Shown one piece after another: positions 33,701-44,978 of a DNA stretch of 64,000 bases. Within the stretch, counting starts at the first letter, position 1, and the number at the start of each line of letters is the position of its first letter. The DNA is from Gnetum montanum (Eukaryota > Streptophyta > Gnetopsida > Gnetales > Gnetaceae), in contig MNCI01002119.1 of the NCBI GenBank assembly GCA_015680685.1, positions 732,569 to 796,568 of the forward strand. Reading direction: 5' to 3'. A program made the position numbers and the translations under genes. The notes under the pieces were generated by a model. It had not been told where the DNA came from. It was given only the letters and a program-made list of their open reading frames with translations, and ran no database searches.

Positions 33701-36700
33701 AATAGATAGACTTCTTCAATGTTTTTTTACTATGAAGAACCATATGGAAATCATCCAAATCAACATGTTTTTGTGAGATCTTAGGAATAAATATTTGTTT
33801 CCCTTTAGTCATTAAAGAATTTTTTGAAATTAATTTGATTGGAACCTTTCTCAAAAGTACATTTTGTTAAATAGTTAAAAAAGAAAAGTTTGGGCTTAGT
33901 GTTGAAACATCAATAAAAGAAATTGTTGTAGGATCTACAGCATTTGTAGAAAAAACTTTAGTAAGATCTACAACATTTGTAGAAGAAACCTTAGTAGTGT
34001 TTATAATAGCTTGGTGGTTATGCGCTTGCATAGTCCTTTTTTGTAGCATAAAAGGATATGAATCAAACATATGACCCTCTTGATCACAATAGTGACATGA
34101 CTTTGAAAGATCATAATAAACAACCTTGTACACATAATCAATTCTGCTAGCACATAAAAGACTTTCTTGCTTGAGCGAATCAAGATCCACCTTAATCATA
34201 TATTGCATGATACAAGAACCACTAGTAATAGCTAGGGTTTCAAAATGCTTGATTAGCTCAATTCAAGAGACAATATCCCTTTCAAAGGTATAACATGAAT
34301 CTAAAGGAATTTCCATCCATATAGATGTAAATAGATATCTATAAAAAATCATTATCAAATCCTTAGCTTACATGAAAGGGTTAATGTAATTAGAAATCAC
34401 ATAGCAAACAAAAATGTTCTCTCATGAATACTCCTTTCATCAAAATTTATGATTATATTTTCCTACCATGACAGCTACCTTTTAACATTTTTAATTAAAT
34501 TAAAAAATAATAACAGTAAGGTATTTGCTTTTGAGATCATACAGTTTATCTTCAAAGCCACCCAAAAGAAAACCAAAAAAAAAAAAAGGGAAGGAAATTA
34601 GGAATAAAAACCTAGCGCCTCTCTAACTCCCCGCTAGAACGAGCACGAAGCCTGGTGGGATGGCACTACTAGTAATAGCCTCTAATATTTATTTAATGAT
34701 AAGATTGAAAAACAATTTTGGCGACTACAACGTGCGTGCGTGCGTGTGCATGGCAGACACGTGGGGATTGACGGTGAAGGCGGGAGAGAGATACCTGCTA
34801 AGGATCATAAACGGGGCCATGAACACGCACCTCTTCTTCAGGCTGGCCAACCATGACCTGCAAGTGGTAGCCGTGGACGCCTCCTACGTGCGGCCCTTCA
34901 CCACGGACCTCCTCATTCTGGCTCCAGGTCAAACCACGGACGTCATCTTCGTTGCCTGCGCCTCCGCCTCCGCCTCCACCACAACACAACAATTCTACAT
35001 GGCAGCCCAGGCCTATGCTTCGTCATCTGCCGTGCCTTTCATCAATACCACGGCCACCGCCATCCTCCGCTATAATTACACTCATCATGATGATGATGAT
35101 GATGATGATGGCGGCGATGGTGATGATGGAGCAAGTGTGCCGCTCATGCCCATCATGCCACCATACAATGACACGCCCGCCGTCACCGCCTTCACGGCAG
35201 CCTTGCGAGGTCACGACAGGGTCGGTCAACCCTCGGTCAACGCTGACCTCCATATGGTCGTCACCGTTGGCCTGGGCCTGCGCCCCTGCACCGGGCCCAC
35301 ACCCTGCAGTGGGCCCAACGGACGCCGCTTCATCGCCGGCATCAACAACGTCTCGTTTCTCATGCCCACCACGTGCGTATCCACTCTCACCCACTCCTCG
35401 TTACGGTCGCTCAGTACTTATAAAGTGCGTATTTGTTGCTTTTTTAAATTTGAATTTCACAACATCTTTAGAAATTGGATCGTGGACGATATTCAGGCCT
35501 ACGAAAATTTTTATTGGTAAACGACCATGCTAGGAACCCCGGGCGGGGCCTTTTTATTTATAGGTATGTATTTTGCTGCATCCATCACGTGTATTTGGTG
35601 TGCGGTTTGAATTCAAGAATCTCTTTTAAACCATGGCTTATGAGATTGTCTTGAATAATTAGACACTTTTTTTTAAAGAAAATACAGTTCAATTACGGAA
35701 AGGAAACAGACTCGGCACAAGTACACATAAAAAATCAGAGAAGAACCCCCATCACAAAGATTAAAGTGGTACAATGGAACAAACGAGAAAATTACAAGGG
35801 TAAAATAAAGAAATATCATTGCAACAGAGGGTACCGGTGACGCCATTACGCTAGGGAATTCCTAGTAATAGGAACAGGGCAACAAAATACACTGCAATTC
35901 TGGGAAACAAAAACCACTAAGAAAGGTTATTACATCTAAATTCAAAATTTTTAATAAATTTTACCACTAGCTAAGCTGTCCTCCAGAACGGTGCACGTAG
36001 TTTCAGAAGCCTTGTTGGGATTCACATTCAAAGACAAATTTGCGAGGGATTTACCTTGAACACAGATTCTAATACTAAAATAAAAAAAAAGCAAGCATTA
36101 ATAATTTGGACCGACAAATTGGGTGTTGCAGGGATACATGTAACATGAGTTTTCAAGGATTTACATCAAAATACAAAATCTAAACTCTTAAAGAAAGCAA
36201 AAAACAAGTATTATCGTTAATAATCATGTACTGACGAGTCTGGATGATCAGGAATTCAGTTTTGCAGGCAGCGTACCAGGGAAGCAGAGAGAAGGTGTTC
36301 ACAACCGATTTCCCAGACATGCCAGTGCAGAGATTCGACTACACGATGGCAAACTGGAGCGACGACGGATCAGGAAAGTGGAATCCTGAATCGGCAACGA
36401 AGGTGAGGGTGCTGAATTTGGGAGAGGTGGTGGAGGTGGTGATGCAGGGAACCAGCGTTGTTACAGCAGAGAACCACCCCATGCATCTGCATGGCCATGA
36501 TTTCTACGTTGTTGGCCAAGGTTTTGGCAACTTCGATCCTGCGATTCATCCCTTGACAACATACAATTTGCTTGATCCACCACGCCGAAACACCGTAGGC
36601 GTGCCCGTCAACGGCTGGGCTGCTATTCGTTTTCGGGCCAACAACCCTGGTACGTTCCAATAATAATGGATTTAACACTGTTCCTTGTAGGTGGTGTCAT

Positions 36701-38229
36701 GTCTACTTTTTTCACGGTTCTTTAAGGTTTTTACTCACAAACTTCAACGGACCATTAAGGCTATTTTAACCATTAGAAAAATTGCGAAATGAAATGTGAG
36801 TTCAGCTTATTTAGTCATAACATACTAACTATAAATATACAATTAAATGTTTATATATTTCTTATTACAGAAATTTTAGAAATTTATCAACTTAAACGGA
36901 ATTTGTTTTCCTATTTTTATAATTAGAGTTCAATGTATTTTAGATAAATATCTATATCTATGTTGGAACCATGTTTTACAATCGCTAAACATTGAATGTA
37001 CCATTGTAAAACAAGATAATTTTGGTTAAAAACAAACGTTTTTGTTCAACATTTTTCATCAGAAGGTAAAAAAAAGAAAAGTAGATACATAAACATGGTT
37101 GAGTTGTTAATAAGTTTGTTATTAAAGTTCATTACAAGGTAAAAAAGTTGGATACATAAACATGGTCAAGTTAGTAATAAGCTTGTAATTAAAGGTCATT
37201 CAATTGTAAGGGCATAAATTCCTTAAACCTAGTAGTTAAATTTCCTTGAATTACAGGGTCAAGGGAGGGAGAGATGGGTGTCAAACCCAAAACAATTTGA
37301 CTATAGGTAGATATCTTACATGTAACTTGAAATAGCAACCTCTTGCTTTAAAAACCATTTGTCAAACAATGAGCTAATCACTTGACCTACCTCAATCTCA
37401 AAAATATGTGTAGTTATTAATAAATTTTTTATGTTTCAATTTAATTTCTAATCTCAATTTCATGTTCAATTACTTTACACACAAACATCTATGTATGTTT
37501 GTATACATGTCTGTGTCATATTCTATCACAATCAAGGGTACAAACAAAAAAATATTAATACTACATCAAAGTTGGAGTAGCTTTTGATAAAAGATCAACC
37601 ATGTAGTTTAAGAAAATTATATCTAAAAAGGTAGCATCCAAACTTGTAATGCTTGAAATGAAGAAGAGTGCAAAGAGAAAGAATAGAGCAATATTTCATT
37701 CATCTTTACATTGACTTTTAATGTGGAGAAGGCCAAAAATGAGTGGCATTTTCAAGTGATGCATATGGTGGGAAGAAGATGCATATCGTTATGCATACCA
37801 TTTGGATTGCTAGTTGTAAGTATTCAATTTTGTATATGGTCTTGCTAAAAAAGCATTTAGCATTTAAAGTTTTTGTCTCGTAGTTGTCTTAAATGATATA
37901 AACATACTGCAAATTTATAAGAGAATCATAACCTTCTCTTAAGTTATTTTTTCATCAACTTAACATTACTTATTAGGCTTAAAGATTTAATTAAAATTCT
38001 TACTTTGCATTGTGCACGTTGAACATTCTTGTTTAATTCTATTTTCATGGAGATATACATAATGTTATTGATTGAATTGAATTTTTCTTTTTCTTTAGGG
38101 GCATGGTTTTTGCATTGTCATGTGGATGCACATTTGTCATGGGGTTTAGCCATGGTATTTGTGGTGCCAAATGGAGCCTCACCAAGCATCTCTCTTGGAT
38201 CACCACCTCTAGATCTTCCTCTTTGCTAA
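30733..38229 (+). CDS. Laccase (multicopper oxidase), six exons, 614 residues
   Basis: Oxidises phenolics such as monolignols with reduction of O2 to water; plant laccases act in the cell wall. Exons 30733-30906, 31968-32119, 32325-32698, 34757-35372, 36252-36649 and 38099-38229 join in phase with GT-AG and match the usual six-exon layout. All four copper motifs are present: [57 protein letters not shown], with Leu at the axial type-1 position. PCxGPNGRRF and [10 protein letters not shown] are typical family segments. Exon 1 encodes a charged ~15-residue N-terminus before a long hydrophobic segment (residues 16-37), so it could be a signal anchor rather than a cleaved signal peptide. An Asp/Gly-rich insert sits near residue 350. 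The product ends in DLPLC; relatives end PxDLPxC. The start ATG is preceded by an in-frame GTG two codons upstream, which is not used. Confidence 0.93.
31063..31459 (+). repeat. Tandem repeat in laccase intron 1, three ~110-126 bp units
   Basis: Units at 31063-31171, 31172-31297 and 31298-31423, each starting GAAAATGAAGCTTGATTAAC and ending ATATAGCTACA. Then a ~29-base secondary duplication (TTTAAAATGAAATATAGC) extends to 31459. The first unit lacks ~17 bases present in the others. Confidence 0.85.
33480..34460 (-). pseudogene. LINE-type ORF1 fragment (DUF4283/zinc-knuckle) in laccase intron 3
   Basis: On the - strand, a MEIPLD...CYTF stretch leads into an open piece at 34208-33867 with [21 protein letters not shown]. 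This is the CX2CX4H start of a zinc knuckle as found after DUF4283 in plant LINE-type ORF1 and related proteins; the last Cys is lost. Stops upstream break the DUF4283-like part. Intron 3 is 2.06 kb, and much of it is this insertion. No RT part is present. Confidence 0.5.
35083..35130 (+). repeat. GAT trinucleotide run inside laccase exon 4
   Basis: A run of GATGATGAT units followed by GGCGGCGATGGTGATGATGG, all coding. It encodes an Asp/Gly-rich insert ([16 protein letters not shown]) in the loop after ILRYNYT, a place where laccases vary. Confidence 0.85.
37262..37400 (-). repeat. SINE-like copy, family 1 (in laccase intron 5)
   Basis: On the - strand it has GGTCAAGTGATTAGCTCATT (A box) and TTTCAAGTTACATG (B box), matching the copies at 41090 and 51577. 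Confidence 0.6.
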
Positions 38230-38491
38230 CCTCAATGTGACTACACATGTAAATTAGTGGTGTGCTTTTTAAAATGAAATTGATCTTTCTCTTTACTAAC
38301 CTTAATGTGGCTACACATGTAAATTAGTGGCATGTTTGTTTAAATGAAATTGATCTTCCTCTTTACTAACCTCAATGTCACTACACATGTAAATTAGTGG
38401 TGTGTTTTTTTTAATGAAATTGATCTTCCTCTTTGCTAACCTCAATGTCACGACACATGTAAATTAGCGGTGTGCTTTTTTTTAAATGAAA
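38212..38491 (+). repeat. Tandem repeat 4 x 70 bp covering the laccase stop codon
   Basis: Units start exactly at 38212, 38282, 38352 and 38422. Each begins with GATCTTCCTCTTTGCTAA or a near copy, i.e. the last codons of the laccase plus its stop, followed by the first part of the 3' UTR (ACACATGTAAATTAG). Only the first unit is in the reading frame. Confidence 0.95.
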
Positions 38492-38588
38492 TTGAAATTT
38501 TTACTTATGTTCATTGAGACTCCTTGGATTTATCGGATTAGTTTCAAATTTACTTTTATGGAATTTTTTAAAATATATAACTCAAAAC

Positions 38589-38668
38589 TACCTAGTAGAA
38601 TTAAACCTATGACCTAGGGTTACCAAGCAATGATTCTTACCACTAGGCTAACACCTCATTATTAATTT
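38589..38668 (-). repeat. SINE-like copy, family 2 head
   Basis: The - strand reads GTTAGCCTAGTGGTAAGAAT as A box and CATAGGTTTAATTCT as B box, as in a tRNA-derived promoter. Confidence 0.55.
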
Positions 38669-40059
38669 TGATCCAAGTCTAATCCAAGTAAACACTAGGC
38701 TTATAGTATTAATTTGGTTATCTCTAGAAAAATAAAAAAAGTAATGAGTATTCTTCGATGTTATACAAATGTGTTATTAATTCTAATCTAAGTTTTTAAA
38801 AAATTTTAATATAATAAATGCATATTTAAAATTTCTTTTATCAAACATACATCACTGGCAAAAAGATAATTCTATTCATAGAAGAACAAATAAAATAAGT
38901 AAATCACCACCCACATTCCTCCTATAAAGATATAACTAACCAACATTGTTCTAGTATTAATTCCTTTAAAATTTTAAGCATCCTTCAAAAAGACAAAGCA
39001 ATGACCCACATGAATATTGAGCTTGGACACCTATTAAAAAACTAAAAAATTTTGTTACTATCCACAATTTATCTTGCTATCCTCTATAATTATTTTGTTG
39101 CCAAGGCAACAAAGAATCATATATTGAATTAACTATAAATGGTTACATATGAGCGTTACACTTGAAGTCATTTAAAATTTCCTCAAAGTTTGGATGCTTC
39201 ATAATGTTCTTTTGTGCATACTTAAGAATCATACTAAACAAATTTATATAGAATATAAATCATTGTTATGTATATTATTCTAAAAACCCAAAATTATCAA
39301 CATATATAGCACTTATATGAGTAATCATTTAATAAGGTTTCATCCTTGGGTGATGTGTAGCATACCATCCTTCTATCACTATTAAACTATTGTTGAATAT
39401 GTTTATCCTCTTTCCAAGGAGTTTCTTTTTATCTCGAAATGCTTGCATCCTTGTATGTTGCATGCTATTTAGAAAAATATATGTGATATTTTTAACAATT
39501 GTGTAGTTGTCCATGATGAGTTCACCATACTTTAAAAAATCAACATTGTTCAACTTGTTATTTTTTAAGTTAAGTCTCACGTTGGCAATGCTTTACTGGA
39601 GGTTAATAATCTTCTTTGGCCAATGAAACCTTGGACTAGTAGTGTTGCTAACAAATTTGGTTAGCTAATGCCTAAACCTTGGTGCTACTCTCTATTGTTT
39701 TTCTTGTTACTTTGTTTTGCTCTTTCTCACTATAAACAAGAAAGCCTTTAGTAAGATGTAAAAATAAGTGGGGATGCTTCTAAATAAGACCAAGGCCTAA
39801 TCCTTTTCCTACCCTAGAGGGAAGGTTTCTTAAGATTGGTTGTAAGCATAAAAATCCACAAGGATATTCCAAAAACCATTTGACCTTTCCTTTTCATTGT
39901 TATTTTTAGAGATTTTTTTAATATTAATGAGATTTGTTGATGCACTCTATTTTTTATTCTTAATATAATTTGATTTTAAGGGTCTAACACCCCCTACTAT
40001 TCTAATAACAAGGATCCTCTACAAGAGTAACAAACCAATAAACCGTATTTAAGCCAACC

Positions 40060-40850
40060 ATGTTGACACATTAGTGTTAATGCAACTACATCGACACATT
40101 AGGCTAGGTTGCATTGATGCTTTCACATTGATACATCAATCATAAATGCCTATTTTGTTACATTTTTGTTAATAAAGTAGTTGAACTCTTGTAGTTTGTT
40201 TTCGGAGAAGTTAAAATAATCAGCAAGGGCCTAAAGTATAAACTTGAATTAATTAATGAAGTATTATTTAAATGATCTTGTACCTAGACAAAGTTCATGA
40301 TGATAATAAGATCAACATTGGTTCACCTTTGTTGTAGCACTTTGACTTAGCTTAGAATTACATTTAATGCACATTAAGTATGCAAAATGAGCACAATCAA
40401 CTCCAAACATATATACGTTATCGTTTGGTAATCCCAACAATGTTGTCACTTGGTACACGCAATAGTGCATACTTGGTAACCCAGCAACAACAATGATAAT
40501 GTGAGTTTAGGATGTGTATGGTAAGTTGGGAATAGGTGCTCATTACTTAGGCTAGACTAGACTTTATTTCGTGCACTTATAATAATTATATTAAACTTTA
40601 ATATTTTAATCATGGCCTATAAACATCAATTATATGTCTCAGTTGCACTTAAGCATATGAGTTAAAGGGCATCACAAGTGTAATTGAGAAGACAGTTTCC
40701 TGTGATCATGCTTAATGATCTAGATACTAGGCTAGTCCAATCTTGGATTATGAATAAGTTACTTGCAAATGCTTATGAGTTGTATGGTAAATTAGTGCCA
40801 AAGTATTTAATGTATGATAAAGTAAGATTAATAAAGCTCCATGTGACTAC
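40060..40850 (+). repeat. Eroded solo LTR related to element A
   Basis: Order of resemblances to the element A LTR: short repeated words (GACACATTAGGC, ACATTGATACATC), then CTCTTGTAGTTTGTTTTCGG, then ACTTGGTA...CCCAGCAACA (compare ACTTGGTAAGCCCAGTGACG), then GGTGCTCATTACTTAGGCTAG. Heavily diverged; boundaries approximate. No internal region follows. Confidence 0.5.
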
Positions 40851-41089
40851 TTACATTTACTGAGTAGCATACACACATCAAGATATACAACCTACACAAT
40901 TGAAATAAAATAAGAACTATGATGTCTCCAAGTCAATATATTTCTAACTAAAATAGATCCCCTAATAATATACCCCTTTCTTGGGGAAGAGCAAGAGTGT
41001 CCACACTATAAACTATACTACTAGCTAACCATATGTCCTTGTAAGGTTACAAGGAATCAAAGCCATGTAGTTCTAAGGATTTGATAGTC

Positions 41090-41270
41090 AATGATAAGGT
41101 GGCTTAAGTGGTTAGCTCATTATCTTATTAGGTAAGAGGTTACTGATTTGAGTTACACTTGAGACATCATTATATTCCTCTATAATTCTTCTAATATATC
41201 TTATTGGCTATGTGTCTTGGAGTCTACTTATAGTGATTTTTTCAAATTCCAACATACACACAAATCCCAC
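41090..41270 (+). repeat. SINE-like copy, family 1
   Basis: A box in GGCTTAAGTGGTTAGCTC and B box in GAGGTTACTGATTTGAGTTA. The tail is GGCTATGTGTCTTGGAG...TTCAAATTCCAACA, which resembles the tail of family 2. Confidence 0.65.
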
Positions 41271-42428
41271 CTCGTCCAACCCTAACCCCTACATCCCCAA
41301 AACCACCACCACCACCACCTACTATATTGTCTTGACATATATGCTCCTCTACTTACTAAATCCAAAGGAGAGAAACCTTCATTTTAGCAATAAGTCATAC
41401 TCTCTACAGTTTCCCCTACATAAAGGATTAAAATCTCTAGGGTTTGTATAAGTATTATTTGTTTAGAATATGAAAGATTTATATTAAATGACAAGAAAAT
41501 TTGAATAATTAAAAATAGATTCCAAACCTAATTACATTAAAAACAATCTAACAAATGGGATCAATGATCATAAAACTTGAAAGTTAAACTTCACTCAATG
41601 TCATATAGAAGACTCTAAGAAGTCTATGTAACCCATCTATAGAAAGGTTTAACATCACCTCCTTCAAATGATCAATCAATTCTTCCATGTTGAACTAGCT
41701 TTTTCATCTTAATTCAATTGTGTGTTTGCATAAAAAAATTTGAACAACTTTATTACAATAGTGCAAGGAAATCAAGTTAACCACTTATAGAAGCATGTAT
41801 AGTTCTCAAGACCTACATTTATGAATCTACTAGTATCTAGACTTCGTAACCTAAAAACCATATCAACCTATGTACTTTTAAATGAGTACTTAGCATTCAA
41901 ACATGTGATTGAAGTATTTTTTAGGGTGGGAAGGGATGTTAGATCCTAGATGTGAGGTTGAAATAAAGGTTTGTGATGTGAAAAGTGGAATTTTGTATTT
42001 GAGGATTACTAGGTTTATCATCCTTAAAGTGTGAAATTCCAATTGAATAATGATTCTCGACCACACACATATAGTTTCTAATTGTTGAGGTTGTCACCAT
42101 GTTATTCTCTTCTTTAGCAATTTTTTCTCTTTCTACACTTGTTTATTTTCATTACGTTTTCTTGAGTTATGATCTATATGTTTTTTTTGCTTTAATCAAT
42201 TTTTTATCTCTCTTTTTATATTGGTTTGCTTTGTTATTATTTGTTATTTATGTTTTTCATTTGTTTCATATTTTGTGTATCTTGCTCTTGTATTTTGAGT
42301 TATTTGTACTATTTTTCTTTTGTTGTATGCTCATGTGGTATGTTAATTTAACAAATGCATAGGTCATATCATAATTAAATTTTGAAAAAATAAATTTGGA
42401 TAAGTATAAAATAAGGGATCCTCATTTA

Positions 42429-42700
42429 GAGTGATGGTATAGTGCTTGTTTCTCAAGTTGAAAACATGGGTTTGAACCTAGGCACAACCACTCAAAGAGG
42501 TTAGGCCTTCACTCATCTACCAACCCTTCAAAGACCCTAGTTAGTGGGATAAGCATTGTGGCTTCAAGTGATGATCCTTTTATAAAATAAGAAAATGGCT
42601 AAAAAATTATACTCTTAAATGATATATGAGCTTGATACTGGTAGGCAATGCTGAGTTATAAAGTTCTAATTGGATTGTATATCTTGGGGTATAAAAAATC
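42429..42700 (+). repeat. SINE-like pieces
   Basis: 42429-42485 has GATGGTATAGTGCTTG and GGGTTTGAACCT as A and B box. 42625-42700 is a separate family 2 tail piece (GGCAATGCTGAGTTATAAAG, TGTATATCTTGGGGT). Confidence 0.45.
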
Positions 42701-43069
42701 ATATATTAATGAAAATATTAGTTAGAAGAAACCTCTTCTATTGAAGTGTTAAAAGATTTGAATTCATTTCAAGTAAAAATAGCTAGATTTTGTATTACCT
42801 TTAAAGCATTCAATTTTGGAAAGAGAAAATTTTTGATCTTTTCATGGAACTTTCAAAGCTCATTAACTTTATTTAATTCATCATCAAAAAGTCCTTTTCA
42901 TATTTTTTTTAATGAGTTTTATTGACCTTATTAGTAGTCTAAATTGATAGAGAACCCTTCATAGTCTTAATAATTAATTAATTTTAACTCGATTTGCAAT
43001 AAAAAATGAGGATATCATTATTGGTTTTAAGAGGTGTAGAGGATGTACTAGCATTAAAATTTAAAGCAA

Positions 43070-43480
43070 CCATAAATTGTTCTTGCTTCTTCTTTGTTTT
43101 TACAGCAAATTGACAATGTTGCAAAGTTGGAAAATAATTAAACATATGGCCTTCACTATAACAATTACAATAAGAATTAGACTAGTTGAAATAAGTAACT
43201 AGTTGAGCATATTTAACTTTGTGGATTAATGAACTTGGAGAATGCGTTCTATAAAAAAATTGCAATATTATAATCAAATGCTGAAAATGAAAACTTTAAA
43301 TCTTGAAAAACCAAAACTAAAACTTTCTCACCAATGTACGTGATCAAGTTCATGAAAATTTTCTTTATTACCAAATAGAAACAATTGTAATGGACATCAC
43401 GATGGTAGTAGGATTAGAAATTGAGACCTTTCTTAGGCATTTTTCTTAGTTTTGGTGTAAAATATGCTAATTTTTCTATG
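43070..43480 (-). pseudogene. LINE-type ORF1 zinc-knuckle fragment
   Basis: The - strand encodes VKYAQLVTYFN, a stop, then SYCNCYSEGHMFNYFP. It matches the [18 protein letters not shown] region in laccase intron 3, so both come from the same element type. The part upstream is too decayed to read. Confidence 0.45.
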
Positions 43481-43865
43481 TGATGTGTCATTAAAATGTT
43501 GAATTTTTTTTGAAGAGGTATAAATCTAATGCCTTGAAATCTACTCCAAGTGGTACATAACCTAGATGCATTAGTAGCCCAAGCTCCTTCATTAAAGGGA
43601 AACTATCATAGGCTAATTTTCTTAAGCATATCTTTTGAAACTATAATATGATTGTAACTCCAATATTTATGAAGTTTGTACCTAGTCTTTCAAATTTGTT
43701 TAAGAATTGAAGAACTAAGAATAGAAATGGCCTAAGGAAAAAGAAGATAGTGAAGAAATTAATTCTTTAGAAGCTTTTTCCTAACAAAATAATGATCTTG
43801 AGTCATCTATCATTGACTTGCCTATATTAACAAGTTAGTCCATATTAAAATAAAAGATACTTTAT

Positions 43866-43989
43866 TTGGAAGCTCCAGGTCATGGATTCTATTCCAGTTG
43901 GTAATGCTGAGCTATATAAAGTTCTATTTAGACTGTATATCTTTGGATGTACCTATGCTTCACTTATTTTGAGTTCCAACACCCCCCCT
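43866..43989 (+). repeat. SINE-like copy, family 2, adjoining element B
   Basis: B box region CATGGATTCTATTCCAGTTG, then GTAATGCTGAGCTATA, tail TTTTGAGTTCCAACACC. Element B inserted immediately behind the tail; ACAGG at 43990-43994 is its left target duplication. Confidence 0.65.
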
Positions 43990-43994
43990 ACAGG

Positions 43995-44964
43995 TGATGA
44001 GTGGCGAGGTACCCCTACACTTAACCATACGAAACGAGCGTATCACACGCGATCCGGTCGAACTCTGCAGATTAAATGCCTAAACGCCCCATGGGACACT
44101 TGGGGTTAATCATTCGTTGTCTTCCCAAACTTACTTGTTGTTGTCGTGGTGTATGGTTAAGTAAGTCCGAGGTATATGATTTTTTTGGTCTTTCATGGTT
44201 TTTCTCCTATGCTATGAGGTGAAGGATTGAGAAAGCTAACTAACCTAACTAAGGACCTAAGTCTAAATTAACTAGCGTCAGCATCCGTTCCCACTTACCG
44301 TACACACCTTGAACCGATGCAACTGTGGCTACCAAACGCCAATCGTTACTGGGATCACCACACGTAACGCACGTGCTCGAAGTGGTTGTATTGAGGCACT
44401 TAACTAGCCTAAGTGCGAAGAGCAGCCGTTTCCTTGACTAACCGTACACACTGGGACTACCACTGGGATTACCAAGCGTAGATCCTAGAATACACTACTC
44501 AGTTACCAAGTAGTCATAATGCTCGTAATCAAGTCGTACTCATACCTCATGCGACGAGCAGCCAATTCCTTGACTAACCGTACACATCCTTAGATGCTTG
44601 TAATCAAGTCGTACTCGTACTGGATTCTAGGAAAGCAATAAATAACAATAAATGAAATCATATCCATGCACTACAAGGTTTATCCAATCAAGTTCATCTT
44701 TATTGTCGTACACAACTTGTGTTTAGGTACAATGTTGCTCAAATAAAGAACCGTTCACTCTAGGACTCCTACTGCGGGCACATGGGAAATTAATCTAACT
44801 CTGGAGTGATCAAACTGCCAGAGCTTCGCTACTTCTAGCCAGGATTGGGAAATGAGGGGAGTGCCACCTCTTATTTATAGATTTGGCGGCAGACCGCGAT
44901 ATCGCGTATGCGATATCGTAGGGGACGACACGATATCGCGTCTTGTGCATATCGCGTCTCATCA
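43995..44964 (-). repeat. 3' LTR of element B
   Basis: 970 bases; on the + strand TGATGAGTGGCGAGG to CGCGTCTCATCA. - strand TATAAATA at 44872-44879. U3 carries several GATATCGC/GCGATATCG words at 44898-44960. Confidence 0.92.
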
Positions 44965-44978
44965 TACCTCCATGACTG
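44965..44978 (-). promoter_or_regulatory. Polypurine tract, element B
   Basis: - strand CAGTCATGGAGGTA abutting the 3' LTR. Further copies of the motif, without an LTR next to them, lie at 45541-45555, 45647-45660 and 46794-46810. Confidence 0.6.

Larger units (their letters stand above)
38492..43989. other. AT-rich spacer with eroded repeats
   Basis: About 5.5 kb with no gene I can support. It holds SINE-like pieces, an eroded LTR and a LINE-like fragment, listed separately. Short ORFs such as 39329-39580, 41212-41451 and 42099-42362 have low-complexity translations without recognisable domains. Confidence 0.5.

Noticed and set aside
35023-35394. Antisense ORF over laccase exon 4
   Set aside because: It is the complement of well-supported laccase codons in a GC-rich stretch; the Ile run comes from the GAT repeat.
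38589-38668. A tRNA gene on the - strand
   Set aside because: A and B box-like words are present, but no acceptor stem or cloverleaf pairing can be made; it fits a SINE head.
42099-42362. Hydrophobic 87-codon ORF
   Set aside because: The Phe/Leu-rich translation comes from T-rich DNA; no start context, homology or neighbours support a gene.
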